Part shown: positions 37,019 through 46,299 of the stretch, one piece after another | How positions within the stretch are numbered: the stretch's first letter is position 1 | How the letters are laid out: every line of letters starts with the position of its first letter | Origin: Deltaproteobacteria bacterium | GTDB taxonomy: Bacteria; UBA10199; JACPAL01; GCA-016699445 | Direction of reading: 5' to 3' | Assembly: GCA_016699445.1 (NCBI GenBank) | Contig: CP064976.1 | Location: forward strand, 620,001 to 684,000 | DNA: 64,000 bases | Program-made: the position numbers and the translations under genes | Notes under the pieces: generated by a model | What the model was told of the DNA's origin: nothing | Databases searched by the model: none | The model's input: only the letters and a program-made list of their open reading frames with translations

Positions 37019-40000
37019 TCAAATATTGATTATATCAAAGATACTGCTTATTTGTGGGTCTCGGCATCGTTGAATCCATGTTTTGCCGTCTCGTTCAAAA
37101 GCAAAGCGTGGGTCATCTGCAAATTTGTCGAAAGGCAGCTCCTCTGTTTGAAGAATTTTAGCTTTAAATCTCATATCAGTGGAACAAAGATAAAAGTGAC
37201 CATTGAGTTGTCTAACGTGGAGCATGTTAACATCATCAGGCGTCTCTATGGTAAATTGAGCGCAGTGTGGATAATCAATATTGGGTGTATTATGTTCTTC
37301 AGATAATAGATGTAACCATTTTAGAGTAGGTTGTGACACGAAGTCAGACAGTGCAGTTACAGTATCAGGATTCAATAGAGCCTTACGAATTCTTGATACA
37401 CTCGCAGATGGATTGTTTACGAAACGGCTTAGCTCTAATGCTGCTGTGCGAGATCGAACCCCTGATAAAAATACTTTAGCAGCAGCTTCAGTTGGCAAGC
37501 CACACTCAACTAAGAGTCCTGCTTTGGAGAGAACTTCCACACGAGCCTCTTCGGTTGTTTTGTCAAGTTTTTGGGCAACTGAGTGAAAAAGCCACGGAAG
37601 CTGATATCCATAAAGTTCGTTACAAATATCAGTCGATTTATTTCCACATTCTTTGATGATCTTTTGTAACGGATCACCGCTAATCCATTGAGGTCTAATT
37701 TTATTTAACTGCTCCTGACTAGGTATTCTCTTAACAATATTTTTTGCATTATCGCGTGCCCAATTTTCGAATTCTAATACCAAATAGCCAAGTGCATCTT
37801 CATTAATATCAGCATTCAAATAACGGTCTGCCATTTCACGAAAGATGTTCAATTGGTTGAATGCTAAAATGCCAACTGACAATGGAAGTCCTGATGCTAT
37901 AACAGCACGTCGTGCTTCTAGTGATGGTACCTTTTTCATGACGCCAGTAGCTCGGGCTTTTAAAAATCGATTAATTGTTTATTATGATCAAATTCCTTTT
38001 GTCCCTTGCTTGGATAGCCGCCAAGGAATCTCTAAATGCTTCATCAACCCAGTCTACATTTTGGGTTAGATCATCACCCGTATATGTAACATGTAAAGCT
38101 AGTAACTGATCATCAATCCAATCAACTAACTCCTCAATATTAGCTTTTTCTGGCCACAAGTATCAAAACTGTCATTTGCTGATAGCTCCAATAGAACTTC
38201 AAACGAAATGCCAACGCTCTCCGCAAGTTGTCGCAGAGTTCCAACAATTTTTAGTAATCCACTTTCCACTTGATCTAGGTGTGCAATGTCAAAATAGGCA
38301 TCGGCATCTTTTTGAGCTTTGTTTACTTGCCACGGTTTCCCGGTCATATCCATTGCAAATAAAACCTTACCTTCGCCATCAACAAAGGCTCTACCTGCAC
38401 GCCCGCATATATTCCAAAAATCACGTTTACTGATCTTGGATTGTCCTATTGAAGTTGTTGCGACGATTGCTGACGAAATTCCGATATTCACGCCTTGTCC
38501 CAATGTCGTAGTTGCTACTATTATTCTAGGTGCACATTTAGCCATTAACTTCTCGACAGAGATTCTTACTTGTGGAGGCAACTTATTGCTGTGGCAAATT
38601 ACTCCAACACGGGCAGCAGTAAGTTCAAAAGAATTGTCGCCTAACTCTTCTTTACATACTGCTTCAAAAAGTTTCCATTCGGTCTCGGGCCAAAGATGTT
38701 CTGATACGTTTGAAGTAAAGGCTTGAAGCACAGCTTTTGCCATTGATGGCACCCATCTAGCTTGGCCTGCAAAGATTAAAACTGGCCCAAGTTCAGTAAG
38801 TCGCACAGCTGTTGCGGCCACTGCTTCCGTTTTATTCTTAGGAAATATACGAGTAGTTTTTTTTCCTTTAGGAATTTGTTTTAGTTCGACGAAATGAGGG
38901 TTAAAACAGCGTTCATTTCCTAACCACTCGATTGCAACACCAGAAGCCGTCCATCGAAGCGTTCCAAACCGTTCGGTTGAAGGTTTCCAGTCCGACTTTA
39001 CGAGTGCATTAATATCTCCTCCAATCCAAGAGGCTAAATCTGCAGCATTAGGAAGGACAGCAGAGAGCAATAATATTCTTGCACCATTTTTAAGAGCTAA
39101 TAGCCGTAAGCTTTCAAGAAAAAGCTCATTTCGAACATTGCGCTCATTTTCTCCAAGAAGGTGTCCTTCATCAATTATGATAAGTTTTACAGACTCAAAA
39201 ATTTCTGGGGCTGCTCGGAGCATTGCTTTTGCCTTTTCTGGAGTCGCAATAGTGATGTGACCTTCATTGACTAGTTCTCTATCCACACCACTGAAACGAG
39301 ATCCTCCGTAGAGGTGTGAAACCTGATAGCCGAGTGGAGAAAGTGTTTTGCTGAAGGTTCTCTCCAACTCGAAAGCTAGTGAGCGGAAAGGTGCGAGATA
39401 AAGGACCTTTGCAGTTGGATTTGTTTTTAATGTTTGAAGAATTGCTAATTCTGCAACTCTAGTTTTGCCAGCACTAGTTCTGAGGTTAATTACCCCTCCT
39501 CGATTCTGCTGATTAAGTGCAAGATGAAGAGCTGCAATTTGAGACTTCCAGAGTTCAGTAATTGATGGTTTTAAGAAGGCTAGCAACTTAACATAATTAT
39601 CAATTTGTGATTTCCCATCAGGTCCAAAGAAAGGCGGTAGTACAGACCATAACGTTCCATTGCCATAGTCTTTAAGCATCAGCCTTAAGATGCGGGCAAT
39701 CCACCAAAAAGAAGAGTTTAAACCCCCTGCGCTAATCTCCAATGCGTCATGGAGAATAGTATCAGCATTCTTTAGAAGCTCAGGATTTCCAGAAATAGCG
39801 TGTTCGGAAGCAAGTGATATTGATCTTGCTACGCAGATTGTTAGAGCCCAATCATCAAATTGATTGGACTCATCAAACTTAGGAGGTGGAGCTAAGAGTA
39901 TCTGATTCAATTTAATAATCAGATTAGCTCGTTCTTTTTTTAAGAACGAAGCAATAAGTCCTGCTGAAGGAGTTGTTCCATCAATATTACTGATAAGCAC

Positions 40001-40069
40001 AAATGCTCTTGAGTATTGCCCACAAGCGTAGAATGCCATTGCTCCAATCAAGCAATGTAATGCACTCAC
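37019..40069 (-). CDS. hamB: HamB-like Ski2-type helicase of a Hachiman locus (two frameshifts)
   Basis: One long helicase in three frames. The first 647 residues (GTG start at 40069) have motif I RTSAGKTRVAEL near residue 197, DEGH near 300, motif III LLSAVLPNA and motif VI CGRAGRA. The frame is lost near 38152; the next piece WPEKANIEELVDWIDDQLLA is restored by one added T. A second break near 37977 (one surplus A) joins to VMKKVPSLEARRAVIASGLP and the 306-residue end. Total about 1017 residues. Its neighbour is a DUF1837 gene, which defines Hachiman. It degrades phage or damaged DNA together with HamA. Confidence 0.8.
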
Positions 40070-40365
40070 CTGTTTTTTAATTTCAGTTCGAGTGTAGATT
40101 CAAGAATGTCTGCGGCTGCATGTAACTGTAGATATCCTTCGGTAGTTTCTCCTTGTTCCACTAAACTACATCCTGCAGCTAAAAGTCCGTAAGCAGCAAA
40201 AGTAACACGATCATCAAGGTCAGGTGAAAACTTTGGGAAGTTTTCGGTAATTTCACGTACTTCCCTCAGAACTTGTTTTGCCTTGGATTGCGCAATCAGA
40301 TTTTTAATGTCCGTCGAACCCATTGACTGCACTAAAAGTCGAGCATTTTGGATCGAGAGACTCAT
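40066..40365 (-). CDS. Short helical protein or N-terminal extension of HamB
   Basis: 99 residues, helical and TPR-like in flavour (YGLLAAGCSLVEQGETTEGY, LHAAADILESTLEL). It overlaps hamA by four bases and ends at a GTGA overlap with the helicase. Alternatively one missing A in AAAAAAC near 40073 would fuse it to the helicase (ELKLKKQVSALHCLIG), extending it to about 1115 residues. The two readings cannot be told apart here. Given the many indels nearby, fusion is plausible. Confidence 0.55.
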   Translation of the reverse strand: MSLSIQNARLLVQSMGSTDIKNLIAQSKAKQVLREVREITENFPKFSPDLDDRVTFAAYGLLAAGCSLVEQGETTEGYLQLHAAADILESTLELKLKNR

Positions 40366-41225
40366 ATATGTGCTTTCACGCCCTCATATGAGGTTGTCAC
40401 AACTCCTTCAGGGTCTGATAGACCAAGCGAAATTACAGCTAATCGGCGTATAGTTGATTTTGCATTTTTATGGATATGATGATGTGCATCCTTGCTACTA
40501 ACAAGAAGCCCAACGTAATCTAATTGAAGTTTGCCGTGAGCAAAAAGTGAATTACATTCGGCGACTTTTGTTCCTAATTCATTATTCCCAGATTCAAATA
40601 AGCGATCAGCAATAAATTGAAGTGATGCCGGGATATTTCCAGAATGAGATTTTGTCAGAGCGCCAACAAGTTCATCTACTACCTGCTTTGATGGAGTAGA
40701 ACGAAATTTTGCCTCACCTACTAAAATTCTAACTGGATTTGAATCGAGATCAAACGCAAGAATGTCATCGCCTTTCATCGACTGATCTGCATTTGTATTA
40801 TAACGGAGTCGGTATACTGGAAGTTGAGCAGTACTTGAAGCTGCAATATATTCTGCAAGTAAGATCTCTGCCCAGTTTCCTTTTTGTGTCTTTGTGTTAG
40901 TGGGAAACCTTGACGGCGTCGGATCAACTAATCCTTGTCTCGCTAAACCTTCGCGGCGCTTTCGATCACGGTCAATAGCTTCAGGACTGGCGTGATGAGT
41001 GATAATCCACTGAGTCATTTTGGCAGTGAATTCAGTTGATAATAGATCTTCAGTCTCTAGAGTTCGATGTGGAACGTTGTGTATTGTTTGTTGGTCTATG
41101 GCAGAAAAGTGAATACCGCATGGATGCGGAGGTATAGGATGTGGACCAATGACGTCTAAAAAACTCATATAATCTGAACTTGGAGCAGGCCTTTTACCTA
41201 TATTTTTTTGTTTAGACATTAACAC
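40362..41225 (-). CDS. hamA: HamA-like DUF1837 nuclease of a Hachiman locus
   Basis: 287 residues with the DUF1837 core: KGNWAEILLAEYIAAS, then RLRYNTNADQSMKGDDILAF and RILVGEAKFRSTPSKQ. The D and ExK (GEAKF) residues match the PD-(D/E)xK nuclease active site reported for HamA. HamA is held by the helicase HamB and freed on sensing phage DNA, cutting DNA. The first gene of the three-gene unit, with four-base overlaps. The N-terminal 90 residues are Pro/His-rich and less clear. Confidence 0.8.
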   Translation of the reverse strand: MLMSKQKNIGKRPAPSSDYMSFLDVIGPHPIPPHPCGIHFSAIDQQTIHNVPHRTLETEDLLSTEFTAKMTQWIITHHASPEAIDRDRKRREGLARQGLVDPTPSRFPTNTKTQKGNWAEILLAEYIAASSTAQLPVYRLRYNTNADQSMKGDDILAFDLDSNPVRILVGEAKFRSTPSKQVVDELVGALTKSHSGNIPASLQFIADRLFESGNNELGTKVAECNSLFAHGKLQLDYVGLLVSSKDAHHHIHKNAKSTIRRLAVISLGLSDPEGVVTTSYEGVKAHI

Positions 41226-41245
41226 TTAACCTTTCTTGGAGAAGG

Positions 41246-41311
41246 ATTCTCTTAGTGTATGACTGCTAAAAATCCATTCTCTTATACGGATAGAAATTGA
41301 AAACGTTTCCA
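41246..41311. promoter_or_regulatory. Divergent control region: 9-base direct repeats and LacI-type site
   Basis: Between hamA (minus) and the next plus gene, ATTCTCTTA occurs at 41246 and 41276, exactly 30 bases (about three helical turns) apart. TGAAAACGTTTCCA at 41298-41311 is identical to the site at 10919. Both could control the defence operon or the recombinase block. Confidence 0.35.
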
Positions 41312-41318
41312 TAAACAA

Positions 41319-41711
41319 ATGGAAACATCTCAAACGCGCCATGAGCTTAAAAAAGTCTATAAAATCCAACAAATCTTCCCTGGCATCAAGATTGAAAAGA
41401 AGCCGTTCATGATTCTCTTAATCGACCCTGAGCCTTCCTATCTCAATCAAGCCAAAGAAATTTTAAAGGCCATCGGATTTCGTGTGTTGATTGCCGACGA
41501 ACAATACGAACTTGCGAGGCTTTATTCTGAGTTTCGTGATGAGATTAACATCATCGCTTTTGATTCCAGTCGTATCGACATGGATAAAAAACTGACCACG
41601 TGTATGCGACACGTGATTCGGGCCGCTTCTTTCTCAACAGCTCAATGCCTTGAGTGGAATCTCTATGATTGGAAGGAGAGTCGAAATGTTGCGATTGCAA
41701 AATACCAATGA
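41319..41711 (+). CDS. Receiver-like small protein upstream of the recombinase
   Basis: 130 residues. Residues about 31-85 (MILLIDPEPSYLNQAKEILK, AIGFRVLIADEQYELARLY, INIIAFD) have the alternating pattern of a response-regulator receiver with the first acidic pair reduced and an Asp at the phosphosite place. The rest has no known motif. A regulatory role for the adjacent recombinase is a guess. An internal ATG at 41409 would give only the receiver-like part. Confidence 0.45.
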   Translation: METSQTRHELKKVYKIQQIFPGIKIEKKPFMILLIDPEPSYLNQAKEILKAIGFRVLIADEQYELARLYSEFRDEINIIAFDSSRIDMDKKLTTCMRHVIRAASFSTAQCLEWNLYDWKESRNVAIAKYQ

Positions 41712-41883
41712 GAAAAACAGGATTCGTGAAGAGTCTCCGGAGGTTGTTGAGATCTCTGATGGCATGCGCCAATTTTTAAAACTTGTTGCGAAACGTATGC
41801 TTGAAAAAGATATCAAAGAGTACTACTCATCAGACCAAAAATGGGAGCACTCATGTCCTCCGAGCAAAGCTCAATCAATCTGA
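41686..41883 (+). CDS. Small protein overlapping the recombinase start
   Basis: 65 residues from ATG 41686, which has a strong Shine-Dalgarno (AAGGAGAG). Content: SPEVVEISDGMRQFLKLVAK, charged and helical. It overlaps the 3' end of the upstream gene and the first 31 bases or so of the recombinase, giving a compact three-gene unit. I do not recognise it. Excisionase-like or recombinase cofactor are only possibilities. Confidence 0.5.
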   Translation: MLRLQNTNEKNRIREESPEVVEISDGMRQFLKLVAKRMLEKDIKEYYSSDQKWEHSCPPSKAQSI

Positions 41884-43622
41884 AACGAGTTGTTCGTGCA
41901 GCTGTCTATGCACGCTACAGTAGCGAAATGCAGTCCCCCACATCTGCTAGAGATCAAATCGACCGTATTTGTCTCTTGGCTGAGAAAGATCAAATAGCGA
42001 CCCGACTTTATGTAGACTGCCAGATCCAAATTATTCCTGAGTGGATCCAAAAAGATGAAGCCATTACAGGGAAAGTAGCTACACGAAGGGGTTATCAAAC
42101 CATCCTGGATGGTATTCGAAAACAGGCATTCGATCTGTTGATTGTGGATGATATTTCAAGGCTCACTCGGTCTTTGGGAAATCTCCTCGAGCTTTATCAG
42201 TTGCTCCGCCACTACGACATCGAACTTGTTTCCGTTTCAGACAGACTTTCTTCTGCAGATCCCAATTCAAAAACATTTTTTACGGTGAAAGGCATGGTTG
42301 CCGATTTTGGCAATGATGCTCATGCGGAAAGAACTCGTCGAGGCATGGAAGCACGGGCTAGAGGTCAATTTTCAACGGGTCAAAGGCCTTATGGATACAC
42401 CTCTGTTGCGACCCAAAAGGAAAAGCGAAAAGGGAAAGAAGTGTCTTCCCATTTCAAAATCATGATCGACTCAGAGCAAGCGGCGGTCGTGAAGAAGATT
42501 TATGAGTTGTATGCGGAAGGCTATGGACGGATCTACATTGCAAAATATCTGAATGAAAATGGAATAATGCCCCCGAGGACCTATGCGCGAGGTTGGAAAA
42601 CTGGTCCTCTGGAAAGAATTTTGAAGAATGAAAAATACATTGGTGAATGGATTTACAATAAGAGAATTTATTCCACAAATCCCGATACAGGTAGGAAAAT
42701 CCCAAAACCCCGCCCTCGAAGCGATTGGATTCTGACTTCACGAGAAGATTTAAGAATTATTCCCCAGGAGCTTTGGGATCAGGTTCAGAATCATCTTAGA
42801 GATAATGAGGAGTGTCGAAGAAAGTTCGCCAAAACACCGAAGCAGAAGGTTTTTGGTAAGAAAGCTCGAGTCGATAATCTTGGACTTTTAAGTGGGATAT
42901 TGTCTTGTGCTGAATGTGCAGGGGCTTGTTCGCTTGTTACAGGCCGGCATGGGGGTTATTACGGGTGTGTGGAAGCTCATCGCCATGGCACCTGTAAACA
43001 AAAGTTCCTGCTTCGGCGGGATGTCGTAGAAAAAGCCGTTCTTGATTACATCAATGAAAATATCGCTTCAAACTCGAAAGCCATCCAATTTGTGGCGGAT
43101 CAATATAACCAAGGTGTGAAGGATTACCTCAAATCAGCCCCCAATAGGAGAAAAGATATCGAGGCGGAGTTAGACAGGGTCTCCCGAGAAATCAGCAATT
43201 TGATCCGATTTATCACGGAAGGGAGTTCTGGGGATATTGAGGCGGTCTCGCAGGGCCTTCGAGAAAGAGAAACCCGAAAAGGGAAACTGGAACGGGAGTT
43301 GTCCTCAATGGGGAATTCCGATGACCAAAAGCTTTTGGTGACCCCTTATCTAATTCAGGACCGTTTAGCGGAAATTGTTAAAGAAATTACAGAAACCGAA
43401 GACAATAGAGCTTTGAAGCACATCTTATCTGAACCCATCACCGTCTCTAAGCTCCAGGGATCCCTGGAGCTTAGAGGACGTATGAACATGGGTCTCGCAC
43501 TGACGACAGGTTCGCGCCAATGCATGATTGGGTGGGCTATGGGATTCGAACCCCCGACCTCCAGGGCCACAACCTGGCGCTCTAACCGAGCTGAGCTACG
43601 CCCACCATTTAAAATTCAGTGA
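41853..43622 (+). CDS. Large serine recombinase (integrase)
   Basis: About 589 residues from ATG 41853 (GGGAG five to ten bases before it; ATG 41841 is four codons earlier). The resolvase domain has the catalytic serine in VYARYSSEMQSPTSARDQI and the RLTRS arginine; a recombinase domain (GQRPYGYTS, IYELYAEGYGRIYIAKYLN), a zinc ribbon (CAECAGAC and YYGC) and a coiled coil follow. The last 30 residues (GFEPPTSRATTWRSNRAELR) come from reading the tRNA-His gene antisense, so the natural C-terminus is set by the junction with the target. It integrates or excises the element. Confidence 0.85.
   Translation: MSSEQSSINLKRVVRAAVYARYSSEMQSPTSARDQIDRICLLAEKDQIATRLYVDCQIQIIPEWIQKDEAITGKVATRRGYQTILDGIRKQAFDLLIVDDISRLTRSLGNLLELYQLLRHYDIELVSVSDRLSSADPNSKTFFTVKGMVADFGNDAHAERTRRGMEARARGQFSTGQRPYGYTSVATQKEKRKGKEVSSHFKIMIDSEQAAVVKKIYELYAEGYGRIYIAKYLNENGIMPPRTYARGWKTGPLERILKNEKYIGEWIYNKRIYSTNPDTGRKIPKPRPRSDWILTSREDLRIIPQELWDQVQNHLRDNEECRRKFAKTPKQKVFGKKARVDNLGLLSGILSCAECAGACSLVTGRHGGYYGCVEAHRHGTCKQKFLLRRDVVEKAVLDYINENIASNSKAIQFVADQYNQGVKDYLKSAPNRRKDIEAELDRVSREISNLIRFITEGSSGDIEAVSQGLRERETRKGKLERELSSMGNSDDQKLLVTPYLIQDRLAEIVKEITETEDNRALKHILSEPITVSKLQGSLELRGRMNMGLALTTGSRQCMIGWAMGFEPPTSRATTWRSNRAELRPPFKIQ
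43445..43476. repeat. 32-base perfect palindrome in the recombinase 3' end
   Basis: CTCTAAGCTCCAGGGA followed by its exact reverse complement, with no spacer, about 55 bases before the tRNA. It is coding (SKLQGSLELRG). A hairpin or a half-site of the attachment region is possible. Confidence 0.7.
43531..43606 (-). tRNA. tRNA-His (GTG)
   Basis: Minus strand, from G-1 at 43606 to C73 at 43531. The anticodon stem/loop CCAGG-TTGTGGC-CCTGG gives anticodon GTG at 43570-43568. The extra 5' G pairs with C73, as required for histidine. The D-arm (GCTCAGCTCGGTTAGAGC) and the T loop TTCGAAT are normal. Two pairs are broken: G7/A66 and G50/A64, so the T-stem and acceptor are weakened. No CCA is encoded. 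The 3' end faces the recombinase, the usual attachment side of a tRNA target. Confidence 0.9.
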
Positions 43623-43948
43623 GAGATACTGCTCTCTCCCTGAAACCCTCATCTAAACTTCAATGTCTTACCGTTCGCTCCGCTCAGTAAAACGGCATAA
43701 AGCCGATTTTTCTGATGCTCGCTCACTAGCGATTGAAGACAAATGATGTCGGATTTACTCCGCATCATTTATCGGAAAGAGCGATAAATCATCGACTTTC
43801 CGATGGGGAGTATCGAGGGGAGAGCAGGATCTCCCCTCGATAAGGGATCAGCCCGTAGCCCAACCTTTTTTTGAGTGCAATCATGAAATGAATCTTATTT
43901 TTAAAAACTTCTCGCAGTTATACGTAGGATATATATAATCTACGTATA
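43623..43948. repeat. Array of stem-loops in a 326-base spacer
   Basis: No gene. At least four strong hairpins: CGGC-ataaa-GCCG with flanking A and T runs (43693-43710), AAATGATG...CATCATTT with inner CGGA/TCCG (43741-43770), ATCGGAAAG...CTTTCCGAT with inner CGAT/ATCG (43771-43804), and a perfect 13-bp stem TATCGAGGGGAGA/TCTCCCCTCGATA with a six-base loop (43811-43842). Two share the same plan, a long outer and a 4-bp inner stem. It follows the tRNA and precedes an AT-rich promoter region. It may be a structured RNA or a decayed repeat. Confidence 0.6.
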
Positions 43949-45019
43949 ATGAATCGCCTCTCACCTACCACACAAACTCTCTATGCAGAACTTTTAGAAC
44001 AGCTCCTCTCCATTGAAACTAAAAGATCATTAGGACACTTAAAAGGCTCTTTTGTTTCCAAGAAACTCAAAGGCGAAGACTACATCTATTTTCAATATTC
44101 GGAACCCGGAAATAAAACACGACAAATATATTTTGGAAAAAAAGATAAAACGACAAACGATCTCATCAAAAAATTCGAAACCAATAAGACACTCCTCCTC
44201 AAAGATCAGGAGCACTTACAAAAGCTCTGCGCTCAACTCCGAGCTGGAGGAGCATTGATGACAGATCATGCTTCAGGCCGTATTATACAAGCTTTTGTGG
44301 ATAGTGGTTTTTTCCATATGGGGGGAGTGCTTGTAGGGACTCATGCCTTTATTGTCTTGGGAAATCTTTTGGGCATCCATTGGGAATCAGCTCTTTTAAA
44401 AACACAGGATATCGATGTTGCTGGGGAATCCAACATGAACATCGTCTTTCCTGGGCATAAAAAAACTCCTTATGAAGAAGTGCCCGACCTCTTAAAACGT
44501 CTTGAAATGGGTTTTATTCCAGTACCCACTTTAAACCCCAAACACCCCTCGACTTCTTTTCGTGTCCGAGGGAATCCACTTCGCGTTGACGTATTGACTC
44601 CACTGATTGGCAAAAATTCCAACAAACCCATTATCCTCAAAGCTCTGAACATAGCTGCACAACCCTTACGGTTTTTGGATTATCTTATAGAAGCCCCTGA
44701 AAAAGCGGCTCTTATCTATTCGCATGGACTTTTGATTAACGTCCCATCACCTGCACGCATGGCATTTCACAAACTTCTGATTGCCGCCGAAAGACCTGTG
44801 GCCATGCAAGATAAGGTCGACAAGGATATCCATCAAGCAGCTCAACTTTTCTTATTCTTAGCCGAAGAACGACCTGGTGATCTTCTTTTGGCATGGGAAG
44901 ATTTACTCAATCGAGGGAAAGGATGGAAATCAAGAGTCTGCTTGGGCTTCAAAAAGATGAAGAAATATAAGGAAGCTTCACAGCGACTTTCAGAACTCAT
45001 TACTGATTTTAAAAAATGA
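43949..45019 (+). CDS. NTP_transf_8-type nucleotidyltransferase-like protein
   Basis: 356 residues resembling the GSU2403/PF12281 nucleotidyltransferase group. Around residues 125-160 it reads GGVLVGTHAFIVLGNLLGI, then ALLKTQDIDVAG with the DxD-type acidic pair. The region FRVRGNPLRVDVLTPL supplies the third acidic position. Members are found near defence and stress genes; substrate unknown. Single gene on the plus strand, intact. Confidence 0.75.
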   Translation: MNRLSPTTQTLYAELLEQLLSIETKRSLGHLKGSFVSKKLKGEDYIYFQYSEPGNKTRQIYFGKKDKTTNDLIKKFETNKTLLLKDQEHLQKLCAQLRAGGALMTDHASGRIIQAFVDSGFFHMGGVLVGTHAFIVLGNLLGIHWESALLKTQDIDVAGESNMNIVFPGHKKTPYEEVPDLLKRLEMGFIPVPTLNPKHPSTSFRVRGNPLRVDVLTPLIGKNSNKPIILKALNIAAQPLRFLDYLIEAPEKAALIYSHGLLINVPSPARMAFHKLLIAAERPVAMQDKVDKDIHQAAQLFLFLAEERPGDLLLAWEDLLNRGKGWKSRVCLGFKKMKKYKEASQRLSELITDFKK

Positions 45020-45025
45020 ACTAGC

Positions 45026-45503
45026 TCACATCACCGAAAGAATCTCATACTCACGCACACCTGTGGGGGTTTTGACGGCAACATCATCCCCCTCACTTTT
45101 TCCCATCAAGGCTGAGCCCAGAGGAGATTGAGGACTTAAGACAAATACCTTCTCACCTTCGCATTCCACTTCTAACCCACCTTCTTGCGAAGAAAGGAAA
45201 TACCAAGCGACCTTCCCTTCCAACTCAAGCTCCACCAAAGCCGTTGCTGCAATCATTTCTTTGGCCGCTAAAGGTTTGAGGGCTAAATTTTCAAAATAAG
45301 TCACCGCTAGTTGCAACTGCGCGGCTCTCTGCTTGAGCTCCCGCTAAATACGAAGCTTCCAATCCGCGCGTGTCATATTTATTCTCGGCCTTAGCATCTT
45401 CATGAGTCGCTTCGTCATGAGCCGCATGAGCGGCTTGAGTGGCTATGGCGAGCTTTTTTGAAAGTTCGTTGATAATGATTTGGATTAGAGAACCCTTATT
45501 CAT
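45026..45503 (-). CDS. GreA/GreB-type transcript cleavage factor (frameshifted)
   Basis: The ATG at 45503 overlaps the upstream stop. It gives a coiled-coil N-terminus (MNKGSLIQIIINELSKKLAI, HDEATHEDAKAENKYDTRG) that leaves frame near 45310. The next frame begins QLAVTYFENL and carries the C-terminal Gre domain (VFVLSPQSPLGSALMGKSEG, VKTPTGVREYEIL). One missing base restores AESRAAQLQLAV. About 158 residues, normal for the family. The acidic tip residues (D/E in HDEATHEDAKAE) are present. Confidence 0.75.
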
Positions 45504-46093
45504 AAGGGCAAAAAATCGACCAAAACTTCTGCACTCGCAAGTTTTTTTAAATATTTCATTTTCTCCATCATCGGCCACCAATCAAAAAGAAGCAGATCGA
45601 TGGGCCTCCACATAGCGACCCAACCGCCAATAAGAAACCCCTCATAAAGAACAGGTTTCATGAGAAAATCAGGAAAAGTATTAACTATTTGAGACAACGT
45701 AAGACAAATCACCAGAAGAGTAAGGCCGATGACCATGAAAGCCATTCCCTTTTTTCTTGTACGCTTCATTTGCAATCTTAGAAAATCGATCTCGTAATCA
45801 AAATGATTCTGCACAGCTGTAGCAATAACTTCCTTTTGTGTGGGGTCTTTTTCAGTACTTTCTGAAAATGAAAAGGCTATTTTTAAAGGCTGACTAAATG
45901 GAATGTCCTCAGCAGCAGCTGTCAGATATTGCACCGCATCTTCATCAAGATCCCTCTCATGAAAAGGGGCTGGATCTCGTAAATCAAATAACTGCAAAGG
46001 ACTTCTCAATCGAATATCAATACACGTTTTTCCATTCTCAGTACGGTATCTATTTTTAGATTTTACAGTCAGCTTTTCCATGACAACCATCAA
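45500..46093 (-). CDS. Membrane protein, unknown
   Basis: 197 residues: a soluble N-terminal part (VKSKNRYRTENGKTCIDIRL, LFDLRDPAPFHERDLDED) and two hydrophobic segments (GMAFMVIGLTLLVICLTLSQI, shown here as MAFMVIGLTLLVICLTLSQ, and LYEGFLIGGWVAMWRPIDLL). First gene of a two-gene unit with the Gre factor. I know no family function; a signal-receiving partner of the Gre protein is only context. Confidence 0.55.
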   Translation of the reverse strand: MMVVMEKLTVKSKNRYRTENGKTCIDIRLRSPLQLFDLRDPAPFHERDLDEDAVQYLTAAAEDIPFSQPLKIAFSFSESTEKDPTQKEVIATAVQNHFDYEIDFLRLQMKRTRKKGMAFMVIGLTLLVICLTLSQIVNTFPDFLMKPVLYEGFLIGGWVAMWRPIDLLLFDWWPMMEKMKYLKKLASAEVLVDFLPL

Positions 46094-46299
46094 TCACCAA
46101 CTCTTCGTGAGCGTCAACATTCTATCATGATAAAAAAACAACTCAGCCTTCGGGATCACTCACCTGTCCGCAGAATTATCCCGATTTTTGATTGGGTGAA
46201 TCCCCTACCCTTAAACCAGGTTTCTCCTGATTGTTGAGAAAATCAATCCGCCTTAGGGGTTGTCACAACAAACTAAAGACAATCTAAAAAGGCTAAAAA

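Noticed and set aside
43540..43622. Recombinase C-terminus containing GFEPPTSRATTW
   Set aside because: This peptide is the antisense reading of tRNA-His and should not be read as protein sequence of the family.
43864..43875. T-run after the stem-loop array as a Rho-independent terminator
   Set aside because: The T-run is more than 20 bases from the last stem, so the usual stem-plus-U-tract layout is missing.
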